Below, in pieces: positions 1-9,242 of a DNA stretch of 64,000 nt. Made by a program: the position numbers and the translations under genes. Where the stretch lies: the NCBI GenBank assembly GCA_024349245.1, contig JALDNG010000844.1, positions 18,709 through 82,708 of the forward strand, in the 5' to 3' direction. The notes under the pieces are model-generated. The model saw nothing but the letters and a program-made list of their open reading frames with translations. It made no database searches and had not been told where the DNA came from. Positions within the stretch are counted from its first letter, which is position 1, and each line of letters begins with the position of its first letter. The stretch is from Neodontobutis hainanensis (taxonomy: Eukaryota > Chordata > Actinopteri > Gobiiformes > Odontobutidae).

Positions 1-1577
1 AGTTATGTGAAATCAAGAGGGAATCTGGCTGCTTTCCAGTTTCTTTCTTATGACAATCATACATGGCTCTGATTATGAAATTCAAAGCCCAACAGGCGTT
101 GGCAGCAACTCGAGGAATGTCATTTAATGATTCAAGGACAAGTTTTATTGAAATTGTAGTTCTATCCAGGTCGAGAGCATATTCCCGTTTTCTATCGTAG
201 ATTTTACCAAGGGCCCAAAATGCAGTATCTCGCACTCGAACAGATGGGTCTTTACAAAGACTAACCAAAATTGGATGCCCGCTTCGAACAAGTGTGTCGA
301 TCTGCGAATTAGAAGATGCATCAATCAGGGATCCAAGAACTACCATGGAAGCGTCCCGATGCACAGGATCAGTACTACTACAATGAGAACCTATAAATGG
401 TAAAAGACGGATTGAAAGTTCATCAGGACATAACTGAGACAAGAGCATTAGACACACACTGGCAGCCTTGTGAGGAGTCCAGGAGTCCTCGTCGTCTTCA
501 GAAGTATCCACACATAACCGTTCCATAAGACAAGGCAGGATGTACGTGACGGCTCTCTGGCAGTAATTAAGGCATATAGTTTGAGTTGGAATCTTCTCTG
601 CTTCTAGAACCTCGATAAAATCATGCTCAACTTCGATTAAAGTAGACCAGAATTCGATTCCTTGAAGGGCAATATCGTCGTCGCTTGACTTCATGGCGTC
701 AAAGGTGATGGAAAACAGGCATTCAGTCATGTAGCGTTCAATAAGATCGTAATAAAGTGAGACAACTTTGGAAAGGCACTGAAGTCCAACAATTTTAATG
801 GCCGGATTTTGTGATATTGCACTCTCGCACACACTCTGCATAATCAGGTCTCGTTGGTTTTCAATAGAAAAATTCTTTGATATGAATTCCAGGGAATTAT
901 TCATTGCTTTTGTAGCTACCAGTCTGATTCTGTCTGGTCGATCTTTCTGCATGCAAACGACAATGTTATTGAGCAAATCACTGGAAAAGGGGGCCAACAG
1001 TCCTTGAGGGAGGTCTTGACACAGGTATCCAACCGCCTCGATCGAGGCTTCAACAACATTCTGGTCTGACTAGCAGTTATATTGTTTGATAGACAGGATA
1101 ACAAATCAGGCCAAGATTTAACTGGAAATTCTGCGTAAGCGATTACAGAAATTAACTATTGTATATAAATTCAAACCTGAGCTGCAACGCTAGGTTTTGT
1201 GCGCTCATGGCCGAGGATAGAAATGATCTGATAAAAATAATTAAATACAGAATTTCGGATTTTTGCTCTGAATTCAGGTTCCAGATTTAGCCATTTGTTG
1301 ATGAGGGCGATTCGATTAGATAAACTTGAGGATACGAGCATGTTTTTCAAGTAAAGACCAGCAGTACTGCTTAATTGTGGGGTTACATCTTTGTTAACTA
1401 AAACTTCCACCAATGCTTCTACGGTGACACGCTTTAAGTCACAGTTAAACAATTACATAATTTTTAGTTGCCGCCTCTTCAAGGAATTTAATAGCGGAAT
1501 TTCGATCATTGGCATCTGAAGTTGAGAGATCTATTACTGATTGATGTAGTAGCTTGCAAGATTTTATAAATATCCAT
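1..1577 (-). CDS. KPNB1: Importin subunit beta-1, N-terminal ~500 residues (runs off the window)
   Basis: Nuclear import receptor that binds cargo through importin alpha, or directly, and carries it through nuclear pores until RanGTP releases it; built of HEAT repeats. The ATG at 1575-1577 opens a protein beginning MDIYKILQ, co-linear with human MELITILE. Exons are 1577-1538, 1515-1457, 1431-1177 and 1155-1, separated by GT..AG introns of 22, 25 and 21 nt. Recognisable stretches include AIKFLEEAATKNY, AGLYLKN, YAEFPVKSWPDLL, GYLCQDL, LQGIEFWS, PRVAANACWALNF and the acidic loop SEDDEDSW, equivalent to the acidic loop of human importin beta that meets the IBB domain. About 57% of the usual ~876 residues is inside the window. 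One oddity lies at about 1071-1075, where the frame shifts: either one base is missing (best protein alignment) or a 29-nt GT..AG intron lies at 1066-1094, which would cost about ten residues of a HEAT helix and loop. Identity is secure. Confidence 0.95.
1156..1176 (-). other. 21-nt intron of importin beta-1
   Basis: Starts GTTTGAA and ends ACAATAG. It contains an in-frame TGA. Excision joins ...KPSVAAQ to LISVIAYAEFPV, matching human ...PSSASQ/CVAGIACAEIPV residue for residue. There is no room for a separate polypyrimidine tract. Confidence 0.92.
1432..1456 (-). other. 25-nt intron of importin beta-1
   Basis: Starts GTAATTG and ends TTAAAG. It contains an in-frame TAA. Excision joins ...ATKNY to RVTVEALVEVL with no gap against human ...VENL/PTFLVELSRVL. 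Confidence 0.9.
1516..1537 (-). other. 22-nt intron of importin beta-1
   Basis: Starts GTAATAG and ends TTCAG on the minus strand. Unspliced, the frame from the ATG stops within about 24 codons. Removing it gives 33 residues from M to the next junction, the same length as in human importin beta-1. Confidence 0.9.
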
Positions 1578-4500
1578 TTTACAAACAGCGCAAAATCAAG
1601 AAGTCGATATGGACCGATAATATCCTATGATCTATGAAGCCATTTCTAGATATTTAAAATGTTAAATTTTATTAAACATTTAAACAAATAAATATTTTTT
1701 ATTTGAATATAATATAAATCTAATGGCTGGTTATCTGAGGAAATCTCATATTTGTTGCCAAGTGTCGATGTTTTAAGCGTCAAATGATCATAATAAATGA
1801 AAATATAAAAAATATTATGAATTAAACACACCAGAAATAATAATTTTCCCTTGCATCACAAGCTCATTTTTTATCATCAAAAATTTTCAATAAGTATATA
1901 TTTTTGTGATGTAATTTTTATATTCGTGTGAAAAATTGTAACTCTAGTAATTTTAATATTTTTTATAAGGTCGAGTAAAATTTCACGATATCAAGTGGGA
2001 ATTTTTTATATAATTAGCTATGAAAGGCTCCCATCATAGATTTAATTTTAAAAATTTTCCCGCGCAAATATGAACGCACGACGCAATCCGGGTGTCATAC
2101 AAGCTTTGTTTGTTTTATAGATAATTAACAGACGATTTTTTTCCTTTAGTAAAGTTTATTAATGTCAACAAGAAATATGGTTATCATTTTTCGAGCATGT
2201 TATTGAAATTGGCTAGACGTGAATATCTGAACTGATAAGTTTTCTATATAGTTCGATTCAAATAAATCTCGACTTCAGCCAATATTTAACAATCTGTTTT
2301 TATTTTAAGATCTAAAAGTATTTTCGTGAGATACCTTTAAGGATAAATTTTTTTTAATAAATAATTTCACACGTTTGGTATAAAACCTTGATTAACTGAA
2401 AGAAATTTACAACTAACATCGTACAAATTTCACCAAAATATTTAAATAAACAATTTTATCAAACCAAAAATATTATTTAAGGATTGCGCGTTGAATAAAA
2501 TGTCATAAATTTATACGAGAAACGATATTGCACAATAAGACCTATAAAATATGAAATAGCAAATCTGGAGATACTTTATTTTAGAATTTTAAAACAAAGT
2601 ATTTTCCTAACAGGTATTATTTGACAAGGTTTCCCGTTTAATTTAATTGTAAAGTTTATTATATCTGCGCACGTCTTATTTGAAGATCGTTATTTGATAG
2701 GCCTGTTTCTTGCATATAAAATTCTAAAAACACGAATTTTTAAATTAATATCTTTAGCAGAATTTTATTTAAACTAAAATGTAACATATTTTTGTCTATT
2801 TTAACCCAAAATAATTAATATTTAACGTTATTAGCTATATTCTATTTTATAAATTAGAAAGATAGAGAAATAAGTAACGATGATTTGAATTTAAAAATGG
2901 TTTAACATATTAAAATTATTTTAAAAAATTCATATAATTTGGAACCGTTAGTTTGCTAACGGTCGACCCGTTCCGACGGTTTTTAATTCGGTAACTTTAC
3001 ATGTATCAAGACAAATCCTAAAAAATACATCACGTCAATAATTTAAGTCCCTAAAATCTAATTTAATAACCAAATAATCTGTTTTAGGATTAAATAAAGT
3101 GAGCAGAGATTTGTTAGTTTATTTTTATTTTCCATTTGACAAGGTTCCAATCTTATTTATTAATGTCAGTTCTGTCTTAATGATATTCATTAAATTCACC
3201 TTAGAATTTATGAGATAATCGATTGATATTTTTAAATAAATTTAAATATGGTCATTTTAAAAAGTTTTAATTTATCCGTGCGGCTTGAGGTTGAAAATCT
3301 TTAGCGCCAAAACCAAACATCTATAAATTACTAATTCTGGAAAACTAGAATCGTTGTGGAGTTATCTAACACTTAGATCTCACCATAATTTTCAACTACA
3401 CTGAGAACGTTTAAGTAAGAATTTTCATGATATTCGCAAGTTTAACACAAGAAAATTAGTCTTTAATTTGATAAAATCATAATATACATCTTTTCACTGT
3501 TTCATTTTTTCGAAGTTCCAAAAATACTATTTTAACTTAATATCCATTGTTTTTAATAGAAAAACGCAAAATCATTCTCATTTGATATGGAAATCACGTA
3601 TATAAAACATAAGACATCGACAATCATGTCAACATTTGGGTTAATCAACTAAAAATGGATCTATAGCCAGATAAAATGTAACCTTTGTTGAATGAAATAT
3701 TTTAATGTTTAGTTTTCTTAGATGTTTTGGCAAGTTCCATAATTCAATCAATACGCAATAAATTCTAATCTAAATGATAAAAATATTATAATTTTGAAAG
3801 ATTCGATTCTAGATATGTAGATTAAAACTGGAACAATATTTACATCAGAATGTTAAACGATATTTAGAAATTGCACATCTTATTAAAAATAGGTATTTTA
3901 AGGGTAATAGTGTGGGATTTAGATTATAACGTTATAACTCTTTTATTTCCGAGTGTTTCTGACGTGCGCGCGCATACATTCAATTATCAAGCGCCATATT
4001 ATTGGTTTGTTTGCTAGGCTTGCAAGCGCTTTTCTTTGCGTTAGGCGTACACTCAAAAAGCCAAAAAATTTGTTTGACGATCTCTGGTCGGTTATAGTTT
4101 TGAATAGAAATTCCCTTTTGTTTTAAATTGGTAAATACTTGTTTATCATAACTAGATTTTTGAAATATTTATTTTTTTGCACTCGTGGTTTCTCGATAAC
4201 ATCTCTTCCAATATCACTCGTTTTTCTTTTTTATATCAAGTGAATCATAGTAAATTTGATTCATTTGAAATTTTTGGAATCCTCCAATCTGGTTAGTATC
4301 GTTTATTTGTTTAAAAATCAAGCTTTTATTTAGTTTTTTTTTGTGTAATTGGATTTATTAGCTACTAGGATAATTTATTACTTTGAGCACGCGCGCGAAT
4401 CAATGGTTATTCTTTATCGATCATATTGGTATTTTTTCAATGATTTAGTTTATATTGGTACCAAGGTTGTTTACATTGGATTATATTTTTAGATTTGACC

Positions 4501-4859
4501 TTTTGAATTAAATATATTAAGTCATCGTACTTTTTAAAAAATGTGATTTTTATCATTCGAGATCAGACATGAATGCGTAGTTTTGTCAATTAATTAATCC
4601 TACATACAACATTCATCCAATTAAAATTTTACGTTTTGTATCATTTTACATTTTTTAATTTTTTTATTTCAACATTTAATTTATTTATTATATATACATG
4701 AAAAAAGTGTATATCGTACACCATATCTCAAAAGATATTTTACCAGAATTGGAAAAAATAAGAGTTGATTTTACATGTGACTCAAGCATACAAATTTGAT
4801 TTTTGAAACACTGAAAAACCAAACTGTTTATAATAGTTATAATATCTTAAGAAGTGACC
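1578..4859. other. Intergenic, no gene seen
   Basis: AT-rich DNA upstream of importin beta-1. No long reading frame or recognisable protein fragment. It holds one strong short hairpin (2944-2963) and two GC-alternating patches near 3964 and 4388. The promoter of the importin gene must lie at its left end but no motif stands out. Confidence 0.6.
2944..2963. repeat. Perfect 8-bp stem, 4-nt loop hairpin
   Basis: ACCGTTAG - TTTG - CTAACGGT, in otherwise AT-rich intergenic DNA. Function unknown. Confidence 0.6.
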
Positions 4860-4867
4860 TAGTAGAG
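4860..4867. repeat. Left 8-bp target-site duplication
   Basis: TAGTAGAG abutting the left terminal repeat, identical to 6994-7001. Confidence 0.95.
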
Positions 4868-4883
4868 CAGGGGTGGCCAACCC
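4868..4883 (+). repeat. Left terminal inverted repeat of hAT element
   Basis: CAGGGGTGGCCAACCC, exact reverse complement of 6978-6993. Confidence 0.97.
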
Positions 4884-5048
4884 AAATGAACCTTCGGGCC
4901 ATTTTGGAAATTTATCATAAACTCCCGGGCCGCATAAAAATTTATATATCATTCATAAGTGATAAGACGCTAATAAAAATGAAATTAAACAAAATTAAAT
5001 AATTTTACTCAAAAACACAAAGTAAAAATTATATTAATGAAATAATTC

Positions 5049-6887
5049 TCACAAATTTAATTTATTCAATTCATGAGATATTTGCTTTTCTATGCTCTCA
5101 CTTAACTTCTGCAGATCGATATCTATGCTTGTATTTGCACGTCGTAATTGGTTTTGAAGATTTTCGTCAGTCAAACTCGAACGTGATTAATGTTTAGTAA
5201 ATTTCATGTAGGAAAAAATGATTCGCAGATATAAGTTTCCAAATGCACTTACGACTTTTTGTGCCAGATTTCTCAAATTTGAAAATCTTTCTCTTGTGAT
5301 ATAAATGTTATAAAAATCAAGCTTATATTTTGATGCTTCAAAAATTTGTCTTAATTTGTTATTGCATTGTAAATCAATCAACTCCATCTGGATATGTTCT
5401 AGGACCTACTCGACATCGACATAAAAAGGAGATGAATATATTTCAAATATCTTATTGTATTTGTGTAAATTAGCAAAGCCACATTCAAAGGCAACTAAAA
5501 GTTTTCCGATTTCTTGTTCATATTTAAAATAATTGTTATTTCGTGGATTTTTCATTTCTTTTAACAATGGAAAATGCTGAACGTTATTATTTTTCAATTG
5601 AGATTCGAATAGTTGCAATTTTCTTTGAAATGCTTTGATATGATTGAACGCATCTACTATTAAATTGTCTTTTCCCTGCAATGAGACGTTTAATTGATTG
5701 AGTTTTTCAACAATATCCACTAAAAAACATAAATCCATTAACCACTCATCATCTTTCAGTTCGGGTATTGGTCTTTGCCTGTCATTCATAAACTCATCAA
5801 TTTATTGCCGAAGCTCATAGAATCGTTGTAAACATTTTCCACGACTTAACCATCTAACTTGACTGAAATATATTATGTCTCCGTATTCAGAATCCATTTC
5901 ATTCAGGAATTCTTTAAATTGTCGGTGAGAAAGTGCATGCGAATGAATGTAATTCACTGTTTTGATTACTACATTCATTACATGATTCATTGATAACGTT
6001 TGGGCACATAAATTCTGTTGATGAATCAAACAGTGGATAATAAATAAATCATCTTTCTTAACATGATTTTGAATATCGTTCTTGAATTCCTTTTTATCTA
6101 GTCGTAATTTCACAGCTCATTTTGCTTTATCGATAATAGCAGGTGCGCCATCAATTGATATTCCAGAAAGGGTATCCAAATTCATATTATTCTCATGTAA
6201 ACATCTTTCGATGCCATCGAAAATATCTTCACCTTTTGTTGTATTCTTCAAACTTACCATGTTTAACATTTCCTCTGTTATTTGAAATGATTCATTTACT
6301 CAACGAACAAATATTACAAGCTGCGCTGTATCTGATATATCTGTGCTTTCATCAAATGCCAATGAAAAATATTTAAAATCTTGAATTTTCTTCACGTAGC
6401 ATGATGATAATTTCATTTTAAATATCGTTTATTCGACGACAAATCGTTTGCCGGGAAAGACTCAGATTTGAAAATGATTCGCATTTGTCTGGAAAAAGAG
6501 TTTTCGCTGCAGCTTCTAAACATTCCTTTTGAATTCTCCTTCCGAAAACGCTTTCATTCTTTTTGCAATCAAAAGAGAAATAGAATAACTTGCTTTTACA
6601 ATTCGGTTTGGTTGTTGTAGTGACAGACGAAACATTTTTTGTTGAGATTTTAACTGTGATTTAAATTCTTTGAGTCTAGTTTCTTTAATCTCTTTATCGA
6701 ATTTTATATAATCACAATGTTTCGTTTCGTAGTGTCTTTTAACAATGTATTCTTTGAATACAGCAACGTGTTCTGGACAAATTAAACAGATTAGCTTTTT
6801 ATTTTAGAGTATAAAAAAGTATTTTTCTTCCCAATCTTCGCTATATCTTCTGTTTTCATCTATTATTGTTCGTTTTTTAGAATGCAT
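5049..6887 (-). pseudogene. hAT transposase (BED finger, GTF2IRD2/SCAND3/ZBED5-related), broken
   Basis: Reads from an ATG at 6887 through a BED-type C2H2 finger (CLICPEHV...KRHYETKH), the segment LSLSRQTICRRINDI, the DDE-like block FSLAFDESTD and GISIDGAPA, and the C-terminal block ELIDLQCNNKL...FSNLRNLAQK...SLTDENLQNQL that is typical of this hAT branch. Total span is 613 codons, close to full length. It is interrupted by several in-frame stops of all three kinds, for instance at about 5186, 5406, 5801, 6119 and 6300, and by two apparently compensating frame slips near 6525 (an A run) and 6420. It cannot encode a working enzyme as it stands. Confidence 0.9.
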
Positions 6888-6977
6888 ACTGAAATTAAAG
6901 GGGGATGAAAATTTTTTTTTTAATTTTTCCGTTGAAAATAAACGTGTATATAAAAATGCTAAAACTCTGCGGGCCGC

Positions 6978-6993
6978 GGGTTGGCCACCCCTG
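6978..6993 (-). repeat. Right terminal inverted repeat of hAT element
   Basis: GGGTTGGCCACCCCTG, exact reverse complement of 4868-4883. Confidence 0.97.
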
Positions 6994-7001
6994 TAGTAGA
7001 G
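6994..7001. repeat. Right 8-bp target-site duplication
   Basis: TAGTAGAG abutting the right terminal repeat, identical to 4860-4867. Confidence 0.95.
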
Positions 7002-8508
7002 CTAAATAATCCAACTCATAAAAGTAGTTATTATTGAAAGAGCATTTTAGAGTGACTTTTTCCGATATGCCATCGCTAAATTTTTATCAATATTAAAAGT
7101 GAATTTTTAAGTTTTTCTAAGAATTTAAAGATCTCAAAAATATAAAGGAAATCGACGAGAACCCACGAGCTATACTGATGTCTTGATTTGGCCCCTACAT
7201 GCTTATCTTGATACCAAATGAAAATCTTTTCATAGTGCTAAAGAGACCTAAGACTTAATTGCAATTCATTTCAAAATCTTTTAGTCTATTATTTAAAAGG
7301 TGATAAAGATCTATTTTTGGGCATAACTACCCAACACTCTTCTGCGCAAACTCTGAACATTAAGGAGGCATTATATGAAAAAATACCAAAAACTAGATGG
7401 AAATTTTCAAAATTCATTATAAGAGGGAAAGTGTTCTAAATATAATATAGTGCAGATGCGCGTCGATCGATGACTTTATACAACATTTATATAACTGAAA
7501 CCGTTTTTATTTCACAAAAATTGATATGAAAGACTAATAATAGGTGAATATATATACAAATTTATTTTATTCATCCCAAAGTGTTTTTGTTAATGTAACA
7601 TTTTTAAGTATCAAGATTCATTTTATTTTTAACTATTTTTCAATAAATGGGTTCTTTATAAACTTATGGATCCTTAGGTCACGAATACCACGTGGAGAAT
7701 TTCAATAAACCAAGATTCATGAAGTTTAGTTGATAACCAAATTTGACAAAGTTTCTAAAAATTACCAAATGATGAATCTCACTTTACGATCTACTCTGTT
7801 TTTTATCAATTACAGAGAAATGATCAAGAGGGATTGTTTTTCTTGAACGTTGTCTTCTGAAGTTTTTTTAATTATTAGCGGTTGTAAAAATAAGTTATTA
7901 TTCCACATATGTTTTGAGTTTATCACGAAAATAATTTCAGAAAGTAAATGGAAAATAATTTCAGAAAGTAAATGAAAAATAATTACAATATAATTTAAAT
8001 AATTCAATTGGCGTGGATCTTATGGTTGTCTATTTAAATAGTTAAGGAGACAGAGATTATTCGTAAACTTTTGTCATAATTGAGGAGTCAGGTAAAATTA
8101 TACTACCATATAATTCGCGCAAGCTCAGTTGTAAGCATTATAAGGTAAATCATTACATTTAAATATCTTTTGACTTTGATGAGCATTATTTGATAAAAAT
8201 AAGTGTAAGTATTTTTATGATTAAAAAAATTATAATTCGAAAACAGTGAGTGACAATTAAAATTTATTTTTTACCATTAAATAAGATAATTTCCACTTTA
8301 ATTCTCCTGAAAATTATATAGAATTTTAAATGGTTAACGCCAGAAAATATCCGAAGTGTTTATTGATGTATAACTTAACACCCACTCAGCTGCTATTAAT
8401 TAAAATTATATTGGTGTATTAGATCGATAAATTATCTTTTTACTATTATCATTAAGCTGATAATAACTTAAATTCGTGCATCAAACCATTGATGAGCTTA
8501 ACCTTAAA
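7002..8508. other. Intergenic, no gene seen
   Basis: AT-rich, stop-dense on both strands. The only structure noticed is a 24-bp direct duplication at 7927-7974. Confidence 0.6.
7927..7974. repeat. 24-bp tandem duplication
   Basis: Two identical 24-bp copies (7927-7950 and 7951-7974), each starting GAAAATAATTTCAG and ending TAAATG, followed by a partial third copy. Confidence 0.9.
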
Positions 8509-8766
8509 TTAAATTCCATGTAAATATTTGATGGTACGTGCCACCCAAAAGCACTTTGTTAAGTTCATTAACGATTTTTGAATGTATAATAACATAAAAG
8601 ATTTTAAACAGGGTATGTAAAAATATTGTAAAAATCGTTCTGCAATGTGATGGCAATAAATCATGAGAATATGTAAGTTTATCAAGACAGTGAATAGTCT
8701 GAAGGGCTCATTATCATAAATTTTTTTCGCAAACCACAATAAATAAACGAAAGATAACGACCTCAT
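8509..8766 (-). pseudogene. Possible Ty3/gypsy reverse transcriptase relic
   Basis: An 85-codon frame ends with TKCFWVARTIKYLHGI, which fits the KC-x-F-x(6)-YLGH segment found downstream of the YxDD site in gypsy-type reverse transcriptases. A neighbouring frame over the same DNA contains CLDKLTYSHDLLPSH, which resembles the YxDD box and what follows it. Likeness in two frames suggests a decayed, frameshifted fragment. The match is short and I am not sure of it. Confidence 0.3.
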
Positions 8767-9242
8767 ATTCCAATTTTATTCAATGAATAATTTATGAAAC
8801 CCTTGTCGTTGTATGGTTAAATTAATAAGAATTCTCTTATTTTTTACTTTTTAAAGATTTTTAAAATCGGTCACGAGAACGACTCTAGGCACAGGAATTA
8901 AATCAGAATATCGCAAAGTTTAGTTACAAGTGTATAAATAATCGGAGTATTATCTTCAACATAAAATTCAAAATTCATAAAATGAAATGTTTTAGTGTTG
9001 AGTCTAAAAACTAACACCATAATAATTTGTTAATGGCCATATCACACCGTTATTAAAAATAAAATCTTACTGTCATCAAAAGTATGGTTATTTTGATTCC
9101 TTTGTCAGAAATTTTTTATAATTCAAATTTAATGACTATGTTTTGATAAATTTAAGCAGTTTTTTAGTAAAAATTATCGAGATTGCGCATTTAGCGAGTA
9201 ATTTTAAGTAATTTTCGTTTCTACAATTTTCACAATACTGAA
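8767..9242. other. AT-rich 5' flank of the Argonaute gene
   Basis: No reading frame of note. Presumably holds the Argonaute promoter and 5' untranslated region; no motif is clear enough to call. Confidence 0.4.

Larger units (their letters stand above)
4868..6993 (-). mobile_element. hAT-superfamily DNA transposon, complete ends, inactive
   Basis: A 2,126-bp element bounded by perfect 16-bp terminal inverted repeats CAGGGGTGGCCAACCC and by identical 8-bp flanks TAGTAGAG, the target duplication size typical of hAT elements. The termini resemble the CAGGGGTGGGCAA class of animal hAT elements whose transposases are related to GTF2IRD2, SCAND3 and ZBED5. The single gene inside runs on the minus strand and is broken. 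GGGCCGC motifs recur just inside both ends and may be subterminal transposase sites (inference). Confidence 0.95.

Noticed and set aside
6082..6376. Two plus-strand frames inside the hAT element
   Set aside because: Antisense of the transposase coding sequence.
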